64,000 nucleotides of DNA, from contig JANDJZ010000071.1 of NCBI GenBank assembly GCA_027943245.1, positions 62,001 to 126,000 of the forward strand. Reading direction: 5' to 3'. Below the pieces are notes generated by a model that did not search any database, was not told where the DNA came from, and saw only the letters and a program-made list of their open reading frames with translations. This DNA comes from Acanthamoeba sp. SK_2022b. Taxonomy: Eukaryota; Discosea; Longamoebia; Acanthamoebidae. Below are positions 32,462-46,279 of the stretch, piece by piece (the first letter of the stretch is position 1; every line of letters starts with the position of its first letter). The translations under genes and the position numbers were made by a program.

Positions 32462-33021
32462 ACAGCGTGGCGCGGACCTTGCACAGCGCTGACTTGATGG
32501 GTGGCTGACGTGGCATGTGAGAATGTGAAATATTTGCGATCAATTTTCCATTGGAGGGGAAATTTCGGATTCTACAGGAGAGGGAGGGGCACGCGTGCGT
32601 GGCGTTGAGGAGCCGCGCGTTTGGTTCGGATTTCGGTGGGCTGTGGTTCGACAATGGCCCAGAGCCAAGAACCGGCTGGCCAATGTGTCCCACGTTCAAA
32701 GTGAACACTTTCTACGGTCAAGCAGAACCGAGCATCAAGCCAGCAGCAGAGCTCATTTTCCCCACAACCCGAGCCAGAGCAACGCTACCCGTAAAGTGCC
32801 GGTACCGTGCTCCTCTCGCCAGAGATCGCTCGTAATTCTGTGGATGGGGGCGTGCTTGTTGTGTGCACGGACGGGGTTGGGCGTGAGATAAGCTGTGGTA
32901 CTCACAGCGTTGGCCCATAGAAGGCAACCACCTCCGAACCTAGCACAAGCAGCCAAGCGAAAGAAAACCAGCACCAGCAGCGCACTGCACGAAACCTTAC
33001 CCAAAACAAGAAGCAACAAGA
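32462..33021. other. Intergenic region between TRAPPC5 and the FYVE gene
   Basis: About 560 bp between two plus-strand genes. It holds the TRAPPC5 3' UTR and the FYVE promoter. Open frames here show no protein-like pattern. Confidence 0.4.
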
Positions 33022-34266
33022 ATGACGATGACCGACCTGGGCGTAGAGTGCATGGTGGGCCTATGCATGGCAGCCGCCATATGGTGGGTCGCGCGCAGGA
33101 GGCGTACCCACACCGAGGAGCCTAAGACCCGCTTCGAGTCCCTCGAGCCCACCAAGGCCATGGCGCTTGTCGATGATGCCACTGCGGCCGATGCCGCCCA
33201 GGACGCGCTCCTGCCCGAAGGAGACACCAGCGAGCGCGATGAAGCCTACGACGACACCACGGACGAAAACCAACGGAGCCGAGACTCATTCGCAGAAGAG
33301 GACGAGGAAGACGAGGCGGCTGAGACTGACGTGACCGACCACGACGCCGAGGAAGAAGAAGAGGAAGAGGAAGATGAAAACGAGCAGGCCGAGGAAAATG
33401 AAGAGAGACAGGAAGATGTAGAGGACGAAGAAGATGAAGAAGACATGAACGACGCGATGAAGGAGGCCATGGCTCGTGCGGAAGCTATGGCGGCGAAGAT
33501 GGGCGTCAATATGACGGAGAGCTTCATGGCCATGGAAGAGTTCCTGGTGCTCGACACCCCGCCCGTCATGGCCCAATCGCTCTTTGAAGAGGAGCGCATG
33601 CGCATGGAGGACCCTGCCTCCTTCGTCCACCTCGAGGTCCATGAGGAGGGAGAAGAGGAAAATGGCGCCCAAGTGGAAGAGCTCGATAACCAAGCAGAGG
33701 AGGAGGAGGAGGTCGAGCGCGAGGAGGACAACGAAGCGGAAGAGGAAGAGGTGAAGGAGAAGGAGGAGGCGCCGGCCGCATCGCCCGTAGAAGAAGGAGA
33801 GCGGGGAAGCGTGATGTCGGCGTTCTGGGCTCAGTGCGAGTACAAGGACGAATGCAACCTCTGCAACACGCCCTTCTCCTTCCTCGTCAGAAGGGTACTG
33901 CGCAGCCACCCCTGTGATGTCGTCGTCCAAAGAGAAGCAGCCATTCCTAACAATCATTCACTTCTCTCCTCCCCTCCCTGCCAGCACCACTGCCGCATGT
34001 GCCGCGCCTCAGTTTGCGGCGGGTACGCGCCTCTCCCTGCCTCCCGGGAGGCTAGACCGGTGGTGCTGACGCCTGATGTGCGGGGGGGGGGGGAATCGAG
34101 CAGATGCTCGTGCAACAGCGCGGCGTTGGCCGAGTTCGGCGGTAGCGTGGAGCGGGTGTGCGATCGCTGCTGGGCGTCCATGCAGATGGCCGCCGCCGAT
34201 CTTCATCAAGCTGAGGGTGAGGAGGACAACGACGATGCGGAGGAGGAGAAGGCGCTCTCCTCCTAA
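33022..34266 (+). CDS. Membrane-tethered acidic protein with C-terminal FYVE finger
   Basis: Three exons (33022-33894, 33985-34022, 34104-34266) sum to 1074 nt, i.e. 357 aa. Residues about 9-24 (VECMVGLCMAAAIWWVA) form a membrane helix followed by RRRR. The middle 220 residues are extremely Glu/Asp-rich with a Met/Ala patch (MNDAMKEAMARAEAMAAKMG). The C-terminus is a FYVE-type finger: WAQCEYKDECNLCNTPFSF, the basic signature RRHHCRMC assembled across intron 1, CGGCSCNSAALAEF across intron 2, and RVCDRCW. Eight Cys/His ligands are visible. FYVE domains bind phosphatidylinositol 3-phosphate on endosomes. A FYVE domain on a membrane-anchored chain could link two membranes; that is inference. Confidence 0.88.
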   Translation: MTMTDLGVECMVGLCMAAAIWWVARRRRTHTEEPKTRFESLEPTKAMALVDDATAADAAQDALLPEGDTSERDEAYDDTTDENQRSRDSFAEEDEEDEAAETDVTDHDAEEEEEEEEDENEQAEENEERQEDVEDEEDEEDMNDAMKEAMARAEAMAAKMGVNMTESFMAMEEFLVLDTPPVMAQSLFEEERMRMEDPASFVHLEVHEEGEEENGAQVEELDNQAEEEEEVEREEDNEAEEEEVKEKEEAPAASPVEEGERGSVMSAFWAQCEYKDECNLCNTPFSFLVRRVLRSHPCDVVVQREAAIPNNHSLLSSPPCQHHCRMCRASVCGGYAPLPASREARPVVLTPDVRGGGESSRCSCNSAALAEFGGSVERVCDRCWASMQMAAADLHQAEGEEDNDDAEEEKALSS

Positions 34267-34514
34267 GCCTACCAGCAACGGGCGTGAACCAGTCGGACCA
34301 CACCAGCTCTCTCATCGCATCTCCAGACTGTACAAGCCAGCCAAGCCTCCGAGACACCTCCACCAACAACGCAGCAGCCGCCACTACCATCGCCGTGAGG
34401 GCAACGAGAAGAAGAGCTTCCACCCACTCCGCCCTCCGCCTCCAACGCGCACGCAGACAGCAATAAAGGAAGAATGGTAGATGACTGAGGGCGGGACACG
34501 TGGGGGGGGAGGCT

Positions 34515-35977
34515 CTACTGGACGAGCTCCCGGTAGAGCTCCGTTCGACGTTCGATGTGGATGGGGTCGCGGTCTCGTGACTCCTCGTAGTCCGCCCGCT
34601 TGGGTTCGATCTCCGCAAAGAGCAGCTCGTCGCTCTCCCCGCCCGCCTTGCACAGCGGCTCTCTGCGTTTGGCCGATTGGTAGCCGCGAGGGTCAAGGAC
34701 GAGCCGTGGAGTGGGGAGAGGGAAGGAGGAGAAGTGCCGGTTACCCATCGGGTGCCACCACAGAACTGAGTCCACAGAAGCGCGATCCGTTCTCATCGCC
34801 GGCACGGTTGACGTAGGCCACGAAGATCTGGCGGGGGGGAGGGGCGCCACTGATCGATGAGCGACAACGCCTCTCCCACGCTTTCTTGTACGTGTATGTG
34901 TTCGTGGTGCACCTTGTTCTCAAAGGCTCGCGATCGCACGGTCACCTCAGGCGCAAAGCTGGTCATGCAAGCCGTGGGCACGAGGATGACGTCGGCTCCG
35001 CGCAGCATCAGCACGCGCGAGGGCTCGGGAAACTCCACGTCTGTAGTTCGCCGCACAGACACAACAATTGTGAACAACAACAACAACAACAACATCAAGA
35101 TGCCTGCGAATACGCATGGGGGACGCACCCCAGCAGATGAGCACCCCGACGGACACCTCTGAGGTGGGGTTGTGTACGCATGCACTGGGTTAGCGCGAGT
35201 GCAACCGTTCGTGTGCCAGTGGGGGGTGGGGAGTACCGCCAATCTTGACGACAGGGGCGAGGCTGCTTCCGGGCGTGAAGTACTTCTTTTCGTAGTCGCC
35301 CCACAGGTGCGTCTTCCTGACAAGCGTTGACAAGCGGGGAAGGGGTTTGGTGATGACTCGGTTGCGATGGGCAGAAAAGGCATCTGTACCGGTAGTTGAG
35401 GAGGGTCTCGCCCTCGGCGCTGAGGAAGACGGCCGAGTTGTAGTAGGTGGTCTGATCGTGGGCGACCACCTTCTCTGGGTAGCCCAGCACAATGTGCACG
35501 CCGTTGGCCTTGGCCACTTCGGCAACGGCCTGTCCGGAGGTGGATACAACGTGAGAACACGCACACGCTTGCACACGACGGACCGCACCTTGATGGAAGG
35601 TCCGTCTACTGGCTCGGCATCACGGTGCAGGAGGTCACCAACATTATAACCCGTCAAGAACAGCTGCGTGCGTCCATGAAGAAGAGATGAAAGATGATAT
35701 CTAGATTAAATCATTATCTTGATTAAATCAAAAAGAAATGAAATATATGAAGGAAGCGATGCCTCAGGAAAGCACAGAAGCAACGGAACAGCGGCGGAGG
35801 AGGCGCGGTGGGTGGCTGCGGCCTTGGCCACAACCTGCTGGACGGTCTCGAGGTTGGTGGCCTTGTCCGTGGCTCCTCCGTACTGCAGCGCACCCCACCC
35901 AAAGACCTCAACGAAGGAGCAGAAGGCACCAAGAACCAGGCCAACAAACTCACCTGATATATGGCCAAGCGCAACAT
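34515..35977 (-). CDS. Carbon-nitrogen hydrolase (nitrilase superfamily)
   Basis: About seven exons. The start is MLRLAIYQ at 35977. The catalytic triad is complete: Glu in LLLCFPEASL, Lys in KTHLWGDYEKKYF and Cys in VGVLICWDVEFPEPSRVLML, the last assembled across an intron. Other landmarks are FLTGYNVGDLLHR, VHIVLGYPEKVV, YYNSAVFLSAEGETLLNYR, GADVILVPTACM and FVAYVNRAGDENG. Members cleave C-N bonds of amides, nitriles or carbamoyl groups. The substrate is uncertain; an amidase or carbamoyl-type amidohydrolase is plausible. It is soluble with no targeting peptide. The C-terminal exon ends in DPIHIERRTELYRELVQ. Confidence 0.9.
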
Positions 35978-36346
35978 GGTGCAGTAGTTGGTGCTTTGCT
36001 CCTCTTAGCGACGATGTCCGCAAATTGGAGTGGGCCGGTGTTCGTGAGAATGACGGGATGGGTACACCACAGAGCAGGCCGAAAGCAACGATCAGATAAC
36101 TCACTGTGCAGAGAGCAGAATGACGCCCTCAACCAACTTCGAAGAAGCATGCATCTTGTTGCCGAGTGCCATGGAGAGCCTCCATTATTACTAACGCGTG
36201 GCCTTTACTTTTCCCAGTTCTACTTGGCAGCGTCGATGTTGTTCAATCACGTGGCGCGTGCCTAGCTCCCTTTTGAGACACACGACAGTGCCCTCTCGTT
36301 CTGCCCACGAGGAAGAGGCACTGAGCAGCCAGGCCAACGGAGCCGG
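35978..36346. other. Intergenic region
   Basis: About 370 bp between the nitrilase start and the CPBP-protease stop, both on the minus strand. No coding or RNA feature is recognised. Confidence 0.4.
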
Positions 36347-38424
36347 CTATCGCTGGCGAAAGGCGGGGCTGGTTGCCACACGGCGCCAGCTGTAGACGCC
36401 AAGAACTGCGTACAGCACGAGCGTATGCGTCACTGTGGCGGTGGAGTTGTGGTTAGTGAGAGCGCCGCCTGCGTGACCAAACATAAGGCGCTTGGGAAGG
36501 GAGAGGGGTGACAGTCGCGTACGGGAGAGGAGGACGAGTGGGTGGGTGAAGGTAGTGGCGTCCTTGATGGGAATGCACATGGCGATCACGTTATTGGCCA
36601 CGTGCAGGACAATCGATTCCCATATCGAGCCGAGCAGCAGGAATCGCGCATTGTAGAAGAGCCCGATCTCGATGCCGAGCGCCACCTGGCGTAAGCCAAC
36701 ACAGCACGCAGCGGTTCGCGTAAGATGGACTCCCGGGAGAGGGGTTCGGGAGCCGGGAGCCGGCTCGGGGCAAACGTGCCTGCAGGAGCACGTAGACCGA
36801 AGAGAATCGCCCGTTGAAGAGGTTGATGAGATGGAAGAGCCCAAACAGAACGTTGGCGATCACCGCGCAGGTGACCACCTTGTTCGACCTATCGCACAGT
36901 GCCCTCCCCCCCAACCCCGATTTCCGTGTGAGGCACACACACACGCGGCTGCAAGAGAATGAAGAGCGAGAGCGAGAGAGAGGTGTCCAGCGAGACCTAT
37001 TGTAGAGAACGTAGAAGAGGCAGCCACGGAAGACGATTTCCTCCTTGATGGGGTCGAAGAAGATCAGGTTGAAGATGTTGTAGTAGCCCACCAGCCTTAC
37101 GCCCTTAAAACCAGTATCATCGCTGCTCTCTGAGGCACTCGCGTCCGGGGCGAAGAAGTTGGAGAAGCCCATGTACCAGCTGCCGGTCATCGCCTTTTTC
37201 GTTACAATGAACCCGAGGCGGGTCACGAAGAGCGTGAGCCGGAGAGACGGGGCAAATCTCATTGAGCAGGTGTGCGGTGAACAACCTGAATGCCGACGAG
37301 CAGGAGCGTCACGCCGAGCTGATAGGCAATGAGCTTGACAGTCAGGTTGCTCACTCGCGGGTTAAACAACCCCAGCCTGCCCCCCATCAAGAGGTCAGTT
37401 GAACATCTGATAGCCCTCACTTGATCGCTCATCAGATTTGACACGAGGCAGGGAGGCGGGTGGATAGGCTGGGTTGTACACACCACTCGGGAAGGGCCGG
37501 AAGGAGCTTGGCTTGCGTTGTGCGCACTGTGCGATAGAGCAGCCAACCCACGACCGTCAAGCAGGCCAACGCGGCCAGAGTCGCGTGCAGCGCGATTATG
37601 AATGCGTCGCTGTCCCCCCCAAGGCCACCATACGGATCACAAGCGGCTGCAGCTGAGCAATGAATAAATAATAAATAATAAATAAGATAAAAACAAGGAT
37701 CGCATCGTCACACCCACCACAACGTTCGACATCTCTGTACGCACCTTGACACCATGCAGCCGATCGTTTGTGCCCACTGCCACACCGCGCCGAACCCCGT
37801 CGACGCTTCCTCACTCGAAAACACGCACTGCGCCCCAAATCTCATCAGCCACACAAGCAAGGCAGGGAAGAGGGTAAGCCTGCACGTAGTACCGAGCGTA
37901 GGACGTGAGGATAGGACGGCGGAGAGTCCAGGATGGAGAGCACCAGACCGGCGACCGTCGGGCACAGCAGCACCAGTACAAAGTACTCGGCCGTGCTGAA
38001 CACCGCCTCCACGGTACCAAACACCAGCGAGTTCTCGAGGGTCCTCCTCGCTACGCTCGCATCGGGCGGCTTGGGCGTATACGCCGGTGCTGCCCCTAAC
38101 CACAAACGTGCGGTCATGTTGCATGAAACGAAAAAAAAAAAAAAAAAAAAAGGACAAACCTGCGTTGGACGACAGCGGCACCGGTGTGGCAGGCGGCATT
38201 TCTTTGGGAGGAGGCCGCCCGGCGTCGGCCAGACGGGTCTTCACGCGCTTGGTGGACATCGATCGCTGCGCTAGCGGAAGAACGAAAGGCCAGAGAAACA
38301 GAAAAAAGAGCCAAAAAAAACACAATTTTGTAGACATCTGCCTATGCATTTTAGCACTCAGAAGAACACCAACCATGAGCATCAGCCCTGGCAGCAAGTA
38401 GGTTAGCATCAAGAAAACGATCAC
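36347..38424 (-). CDS. CPBP-family intramembrane glutamic protease (RCE1/Abi-like)
   Basis: The first exon (MIVFLMLTYLLPGLMLMVGV; FFWLFFLFLWPFVLPL) contains two membrane helices. Middle exons add more helices (FGTVEAVFSTAEYFVLVLLC). The CPBP catalytic motifs follow: FDPIKEEIVFRGCLFYVLYN with the EExxxR signature, NVLFGLFHLINLFNG with FxxxH, and ESIVLHVANNVIAM with the second His and Asn. These match the metal-free glutamic protease mechanism established for archaeal Rce1. Members process prenylated CAAX proteins in the ER or act on other membrane substrates. About eight helices are expected. An intron near 38131-38151 contains 21 T on the sense strand. The start codon is only 31 bp downstream of the AAA-ATPase stop on the same strand. 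Confidence 0.82.
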
Positions 38425-38455
38425 ATGACACCCGAGATGGCCGTTCTCCGTGGGG

Positions 38456-41754
<3,299 letters not shown>

Positions 41755-41990
41755 GTTGTTTCTTCAAAGATTTCCTGACCATTGTTCACCATTTTCTTCA
41801 GGAGTTTGAAATCTGGCCAAGAAGCGTCCGAAATGCGTGTGGCCTTGCCGGTGGTGGGCAGCTCCAGCAGAAATGCTGCGCGAAGGCTGCAGCACGATTC
41901 CTGACTTTTTCCAGCCCATTTCTCTTGACACCGGGAGGTTGTTTGGCGGCTTGATTTCTTGAAATTCAACTGCAGACCAACACACCAGCC
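41755..41990. promoter_or_regulatory. Divergent promoter between AAA ATPase and SR splicing factor
   Basis: 236 bp between two outward-facing starts. Both products act in ribosome or mRNA maturation, so shared control is possible but not shown. Confidence 0.4.
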
Positions 41991-42874
41991 ATGGCTCTCT
42001 TCATTGGTACGATTTCCCGAGAGTTGCCCTGATCCTAGTGCCACTGAGTGCTGCGTCTCGCCGCTTCACTGGTGCCGCCGTCTGCCGCCAGTTGGCCATG
42101 CGCGCAGCACGTGGCCATCGAACTAATTATGTACAATCATTAAATTATAAAGCGATTCCATCCAATCGCGATCATTGTCACACCACGAATTTACATCATC
42201 TATCATCTCTATATATTTAAACACCTTTTGGAGTTGATTCACGAGGCTTTCTACGCACGCAAAATTCATTACAAAGATCCCTGCTGCCGAGGTTGCCAGC
42301 GGCCATGCCACCTTCGCTGCAGCCCCGCCGGCCGCCCAGCTTCAGCCATGTGCTGGTGATTTGTGTGAGTGCAGCCTTACTATATCTGTTACCCTGCTCA
42401 CACTGTATGTCATGACATTTGCGCAGGACGTCTGCCGCTTGACTGCCGGCCTCGTGATCTTGAGGATATGTTCTATAAATATGGACGCATTATTCGCTGC
42501 GATGTCAAGGTCGGCTTCGGCTTCGTTGAGTATGAAGACCGACGTGATGCCGAGGATGCCATTCGCGATCTGGTATGATGTTTGTTTCTTGCAATTCCCA
42601 TGTCTAATTTCACTCCTGGCGATCAATTTGCTCAAATGCTCTCTGCCACCGCTAGGATGGCGCTCACCTGATGGGCAAGCGCATCGCCGTTGAGTGGGCC
42701 AAGGGCGAAAGAAGGTCGACCGGCACTCGCAGTACGCTCTCCCTCATGCACGTCCGCAGCCGCTCGTCGTTGCTCACTTCCTGATCTCTCTCTTCCGCCG
42801 GTGCTCAGGTGATGCTTGCTTCCGTTGCGGCGAGGAGGGTCACTGGGCTCGCGATTGCACTCGCAGCGGCTTCG

Positions 42875-42906
<32 letters not shown>

Positions 42907-43380
42907 TACCGTGGCCGTTCCCCGCCTCGCTACGGACGCGGATACAGCCGCAGCCCTTCGCCTCGGCGCGGTCGCAGCCCTTCCCCCAGGCGTCGCTACA
43001 GCCGCAGCCCTTCCCCCAGGCGCGGTCGTTACTCTCCCTCGCCCAGGAGGGGAGGCCGCAGCCCTTCTCCCAGGCGCAGCCCCTCGCCGCGACGAGGCCG
43101 ATCCCCTTCGCCGCGCAGCCCTGCCGAAAAGAGGAAGCTCTCGCGCACGCCCTCGCCGGCCGGCCGGCGTTCGCCGTCGCCTCGCCGTAGCCCTTCGCCT
43201 CGTCGCAGTCCCTCACCCAGAGGAAGCCCCTCGCCCAGGAGGAGCCCCTCGCCCAAGCGCAGGAGGACGAGCGCCTCGCGCAGCCCGAGCCCCGCCACCA
43301 AGCGCGACAGCCGCTCACCCTCGCCCGCACCCGCTAACGCCGACGGCAACGGCGACGCTCCCTCCAACCAGGCCGAGTAA
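41991..43380 (+). CDS. SR splicing factor of the RSZ/SRSF7 type (RRM, CCHC knuckle, RS domain)
   Basis: Exon 1 gives MALFIG and, across an intron of about 415 bp, joins to [20 protein letters not shown]. The RRM continues [27 protein letters not shown] and [13 protein letters not shown] (RNP1-like VGFGFVEY). A CCHC zinc knuckle [14 protein letters not shown] follows, then a poly-Gly stretch and a long RS domain built from RSPSPRR units, ending [17 protein letters not shown]. This order is that of plant RSZ proteins and human SRSF7. Such proteins bind exonic enhancers and recruit U1 and U2AF. The long first intron is unlike the other introns here; in SR genes such introns often hold autoregulatory poison exons, but none was identified. 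Confidence 0.94.
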
Positions 43381-43783
43381 GCTGCCGCGCTTCCCAGTCC
43401 CCAGTGGATCCTCTTCTCCTCCATCAACGACCGAGGCGTCCGGTAAGGACACCAACAGCAATACACAGTTTTGATTCTTTCGTTTTTACACACTGCGGCG
43501 TCGTTCTCTCGCTTGGTGGCGTCGGCGTTGCCGCGCTCTCTTCAACTGCGCAGACGCTATTTGTTAGAAACAGCGGGGCCGATTGTTTTGCTGGATTGTC
43601 CGTGCACGGCTCCACCGTTCCCGCGTGGCGCTAGCGCTGCATTCGTGGGCTGGGCCCTCCGATCGTCTCCATCCACCGAAACAGTGTAGCACCCAAGCTA
43701 AAATGACCCAGATAGGCCTGCGAGGCAGCGAGGAGGCGTGTATTCGAGAGTGAACTGGACAAAAGATACAACACGACGGGAGG
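43381..43783. other. Convergent 3' region containing one arm of a long inverted repeat
   Basis: About 400 bp between the SR-protein stop and the PARP stop. It contains the left arm (43637-43678) of a perfect 42-bp inverted repeat whose right arm lies in the last PARP exon. No gene was recognised. Confidence 0.5.
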
Positions 43784-43871
43784 TCACATAAGGAGGCAGG
43801 AGGGGCTCTGCGAGGTATTGGTGGAAGAACGGTGGATGGAGACGATCGGAGGGCCCAGCCCACGAATGCAG
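43637..43871. repeat. Perfect 42-bp inverted repeat spanning the PARP stop codon
   Basis: Left arm 43637-43678 and right arm 43830-43871 are exact reverse complements over all 42 bases, with a 151-bp spacer. The right arm encodes the PARP C-terminal region around GPPIVSIHR; the left arm lies beyond the stop. The PARP transcript could fold into a 42-bp duplex enclosing its stop codon. Confidence 0.92.
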
Positions 43872-44006
43872 GTGGGCTTTGGGGCCGCGCCTGGAGTAGG
43901 AGCGGGAGAAGGAACAGACCTCAACGGCACCGCTGTGGGCGTCGAAGGCACGGATGAGGAGGGATAGTACGTCGAAGGCGCGGATGAAGAAGGATAGTAC
44001 GCCGAT

Positions 44007-44062
<56 letters not shown>

Positions 44063-46147
44063 TGCAGGTGCAGGTGCAGGTGCCGGGGGAGCCTGGAGTG
44101 GAGCGGAGAGCATTGTGGGAGCTCGAACAGGGGGAGTATTCAGGGTCTTTTTGAAGGTGACGAGGAACTCCGGGTAGGCATGGTCATCGCGACTTATGAT
44201 GAACATGGTGGGGTAGCGCTCACAATCGACGAGGGAGTCGTAGGTCTCATTCTTGTTGCTCTTCTTGGGTGGAGGAATCTGCATGCCTTGTGAACCTAAA
44301 CAAGTGGTTATACTAGGGTGAAAGTCTGAGGCCACACATTGCAATTGGTGGTCGCTCGCCTGCGAGTGCTCATGGGGTACCTTGGCAGTACTCGCCTACA
44401 AGAACTTTGCATAGGAACATGTGCTGATTTCCGTGCCTGTCAGGAACAGAGTAGGCAGGGTTGGCTGAGTAGGAAGACTTGACTGCAAAGTAGACCCCAT
44501 CGCCATAGGCCTGGCGTTGGCCAAACTGCCTGAGGAATCCTGCAATACAACTTATCAGCAGTGCCTGGCATGTGTGCCTGCATCAAGGTGGCACTGCGCA
44601 CCTTGGGCTGCAATCTTTGGAATGTTATCTGTGGCAGTGCCATGCCACAATTGGCGCTCATACCTGATATCCTCCCTTCCACCAGACTCAAGGTACTGCT
44701 GTCGATTGAAGGCATAGGCATGCCACCTCCTCGGGCATTGGATGAATTCCACAGAAACAATGTCGTAGTTGGCTGTGGTGTTATGTGAGTGTTAGACTGC
44801 CATACATATCACTCACCCACTTCACAACCCATACCATTGTTCCACTGCTTGTAGAATCTTTTTACCGTGCTTTGGAAGAGAGAGTCCGTTGGGGCAAGAG
44901 GGAACAGTTTGGCTTCGTGGCTGTCCTCATGGGGGAGGCGCCAGTACCATGGAAGCTGAGAGGATAACAGCAAAGTCTTCCTCTGCACTTGAGCCTTGTC
45001 TGGTTGTTCCTACTGTTAGCAGGCAAGCCGATCTATTACATGCGGGTGCTGCTGAGGCACCTTTGCGCTTGACAGCCCTCTCCTTGTTGGTCTGCAGATT
45101 GGTTTGGACCAGATTACCAGTACTGGATCGTGCCACCATGTAGGAGAAGCGATCGACAGTGAAGGTCCAGATCGCAGCTGGACCTGTTGATGCTAGCATG
45201 TTGTACCTATCCTCCAACTTAGCTGCGTACTCCTTTGTGTACTCTGTCCACTCTCCTTGGTCGCCCTGCCAGAACCACTTCACTGTCTTCTGCGAACTGG
45301 CTGGCGCGGCCAAAGCTGGAGCAGGGACCGAAGGCTGAGGTTGAGGCGGCGTGGGTCTGGCCTGGGCCTGGGCTCGAACCACGGGTGTGGTCTGGGTTCT
45401 GGCTGCTTGCGGTTCAGCGCCATTTCGATGGCTCACAGTGTTGGCCGATCCACCCGACGTCGTTCCCGCAATTACCTCCCTCACTTGTTTGCTGGCCGCA
45501 GCAACGGCCTGGTTGGAACCAGTGATGGAGAGCACCCCCTCCTCATCAACCCAGAGGCTTGCGCCTGAGCTCTTTGAGATGGCCTTGACGGTTGTGCCCT
45601 TGACTCCAACGACCCGACCTGCAATCGCCCCAAGCTCAACTGTGACGGTGACCCAAAGGAACCGTTTCACTTGCCGCTTGGCTGCCTGCACCTGTTGTTT
45701 CTCGCCTGGGTGGGAAGAGTTTAGAGGCTTGCCACCAACTAATCGTCGAAGCCAGGGAAACTCACCAATGATATGTATAACGGAGTTGGCGTCCAGATGA
45801 ACCCACGCCCTAGTAGAAGCCTGCACCTGCTTCAGCCTGCGGTGACGCTGCTGGCGCAGCTCCTCCGCCTGCTCGGAGTGAACGTCCAGCGTGGTCTGGA
45901 CCATGTTGGTCGCGACTTCCCAGACTCGAACAATAGCAGCGGTAAGGGCCGACTGGCTTGAGGCTGTCAGCTTGACTTCGCCCTTGGTTACCACTGCGTG
46001 CACGCGTAGGAGCCCGGGGCAATCGCGAACGAGCATACTCGCACACCCGGTCTCGGCCCTAAAGAGTTCCACCTTGTCCGCACCGACGTTCACTCTTTCC
46101 CCCCACACCCTGCCGCCTTTCTTACGGTGGTCTTGTGGCTGCTCCAT
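43784..46147 (-). CDS. KH-WWE-PARP protein, putative mono-ADP-ribosyltransferase
   Basis: Multi-exon gene. The N-terminal region (MEQPQDHRKKGGRVWGERVN) has KH-like segments, with a clear KH at IAGRVVGVKGTTVKAISKSS, where GVKG is the GxxG loop. A WWE domain follows (VKWFWQGDQGEWTEYTKEYA; WTFTVDRFSYMVARS). The PARP catalytic part has the triad His in ERQLWHGTATDNIPKIAAQG, the Tyr in YGDGVYFAVKSSYSANPAYS, then HMFLCKVLVGEY and AYPEFLVTF. The third triad position is Val, not the Glu of polymer-forming PARPs, so mono-ADP-ribosylation (or inactivity) is expected. A tail of repeated Pro-Ala pairs follows, encoded by a GAGCAG/GGTGCA tract. The order resembles human PARP12/13/14 relatives, with KH domains for RNA binding. 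An upstream in-frame Met at 46189 is possible. Confidence 0.87.
44008..44082. repeat. Hexanucleotide repeat encoding a Pro-Ala tract
   Basis: About nine GAGCAG units run into GTGCAG units on the plus strand. On the minus strand they encode alternating Pro-Ala in the PARP tail. Likely length-polymorphic. Confidence 0.92.
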
Positions 46148-46279
46148 GTAGTTGGGGAGAGTAAATGATGTTTTGGTCCGTTCACGCATCCGGGGAATTC
46201 GGGCCAGTCCCGGACACGGTGCATGACAACAACAGGGAAAATTCAGTTCGCCGCCGCCTCCTTAACACCACGACACAAG

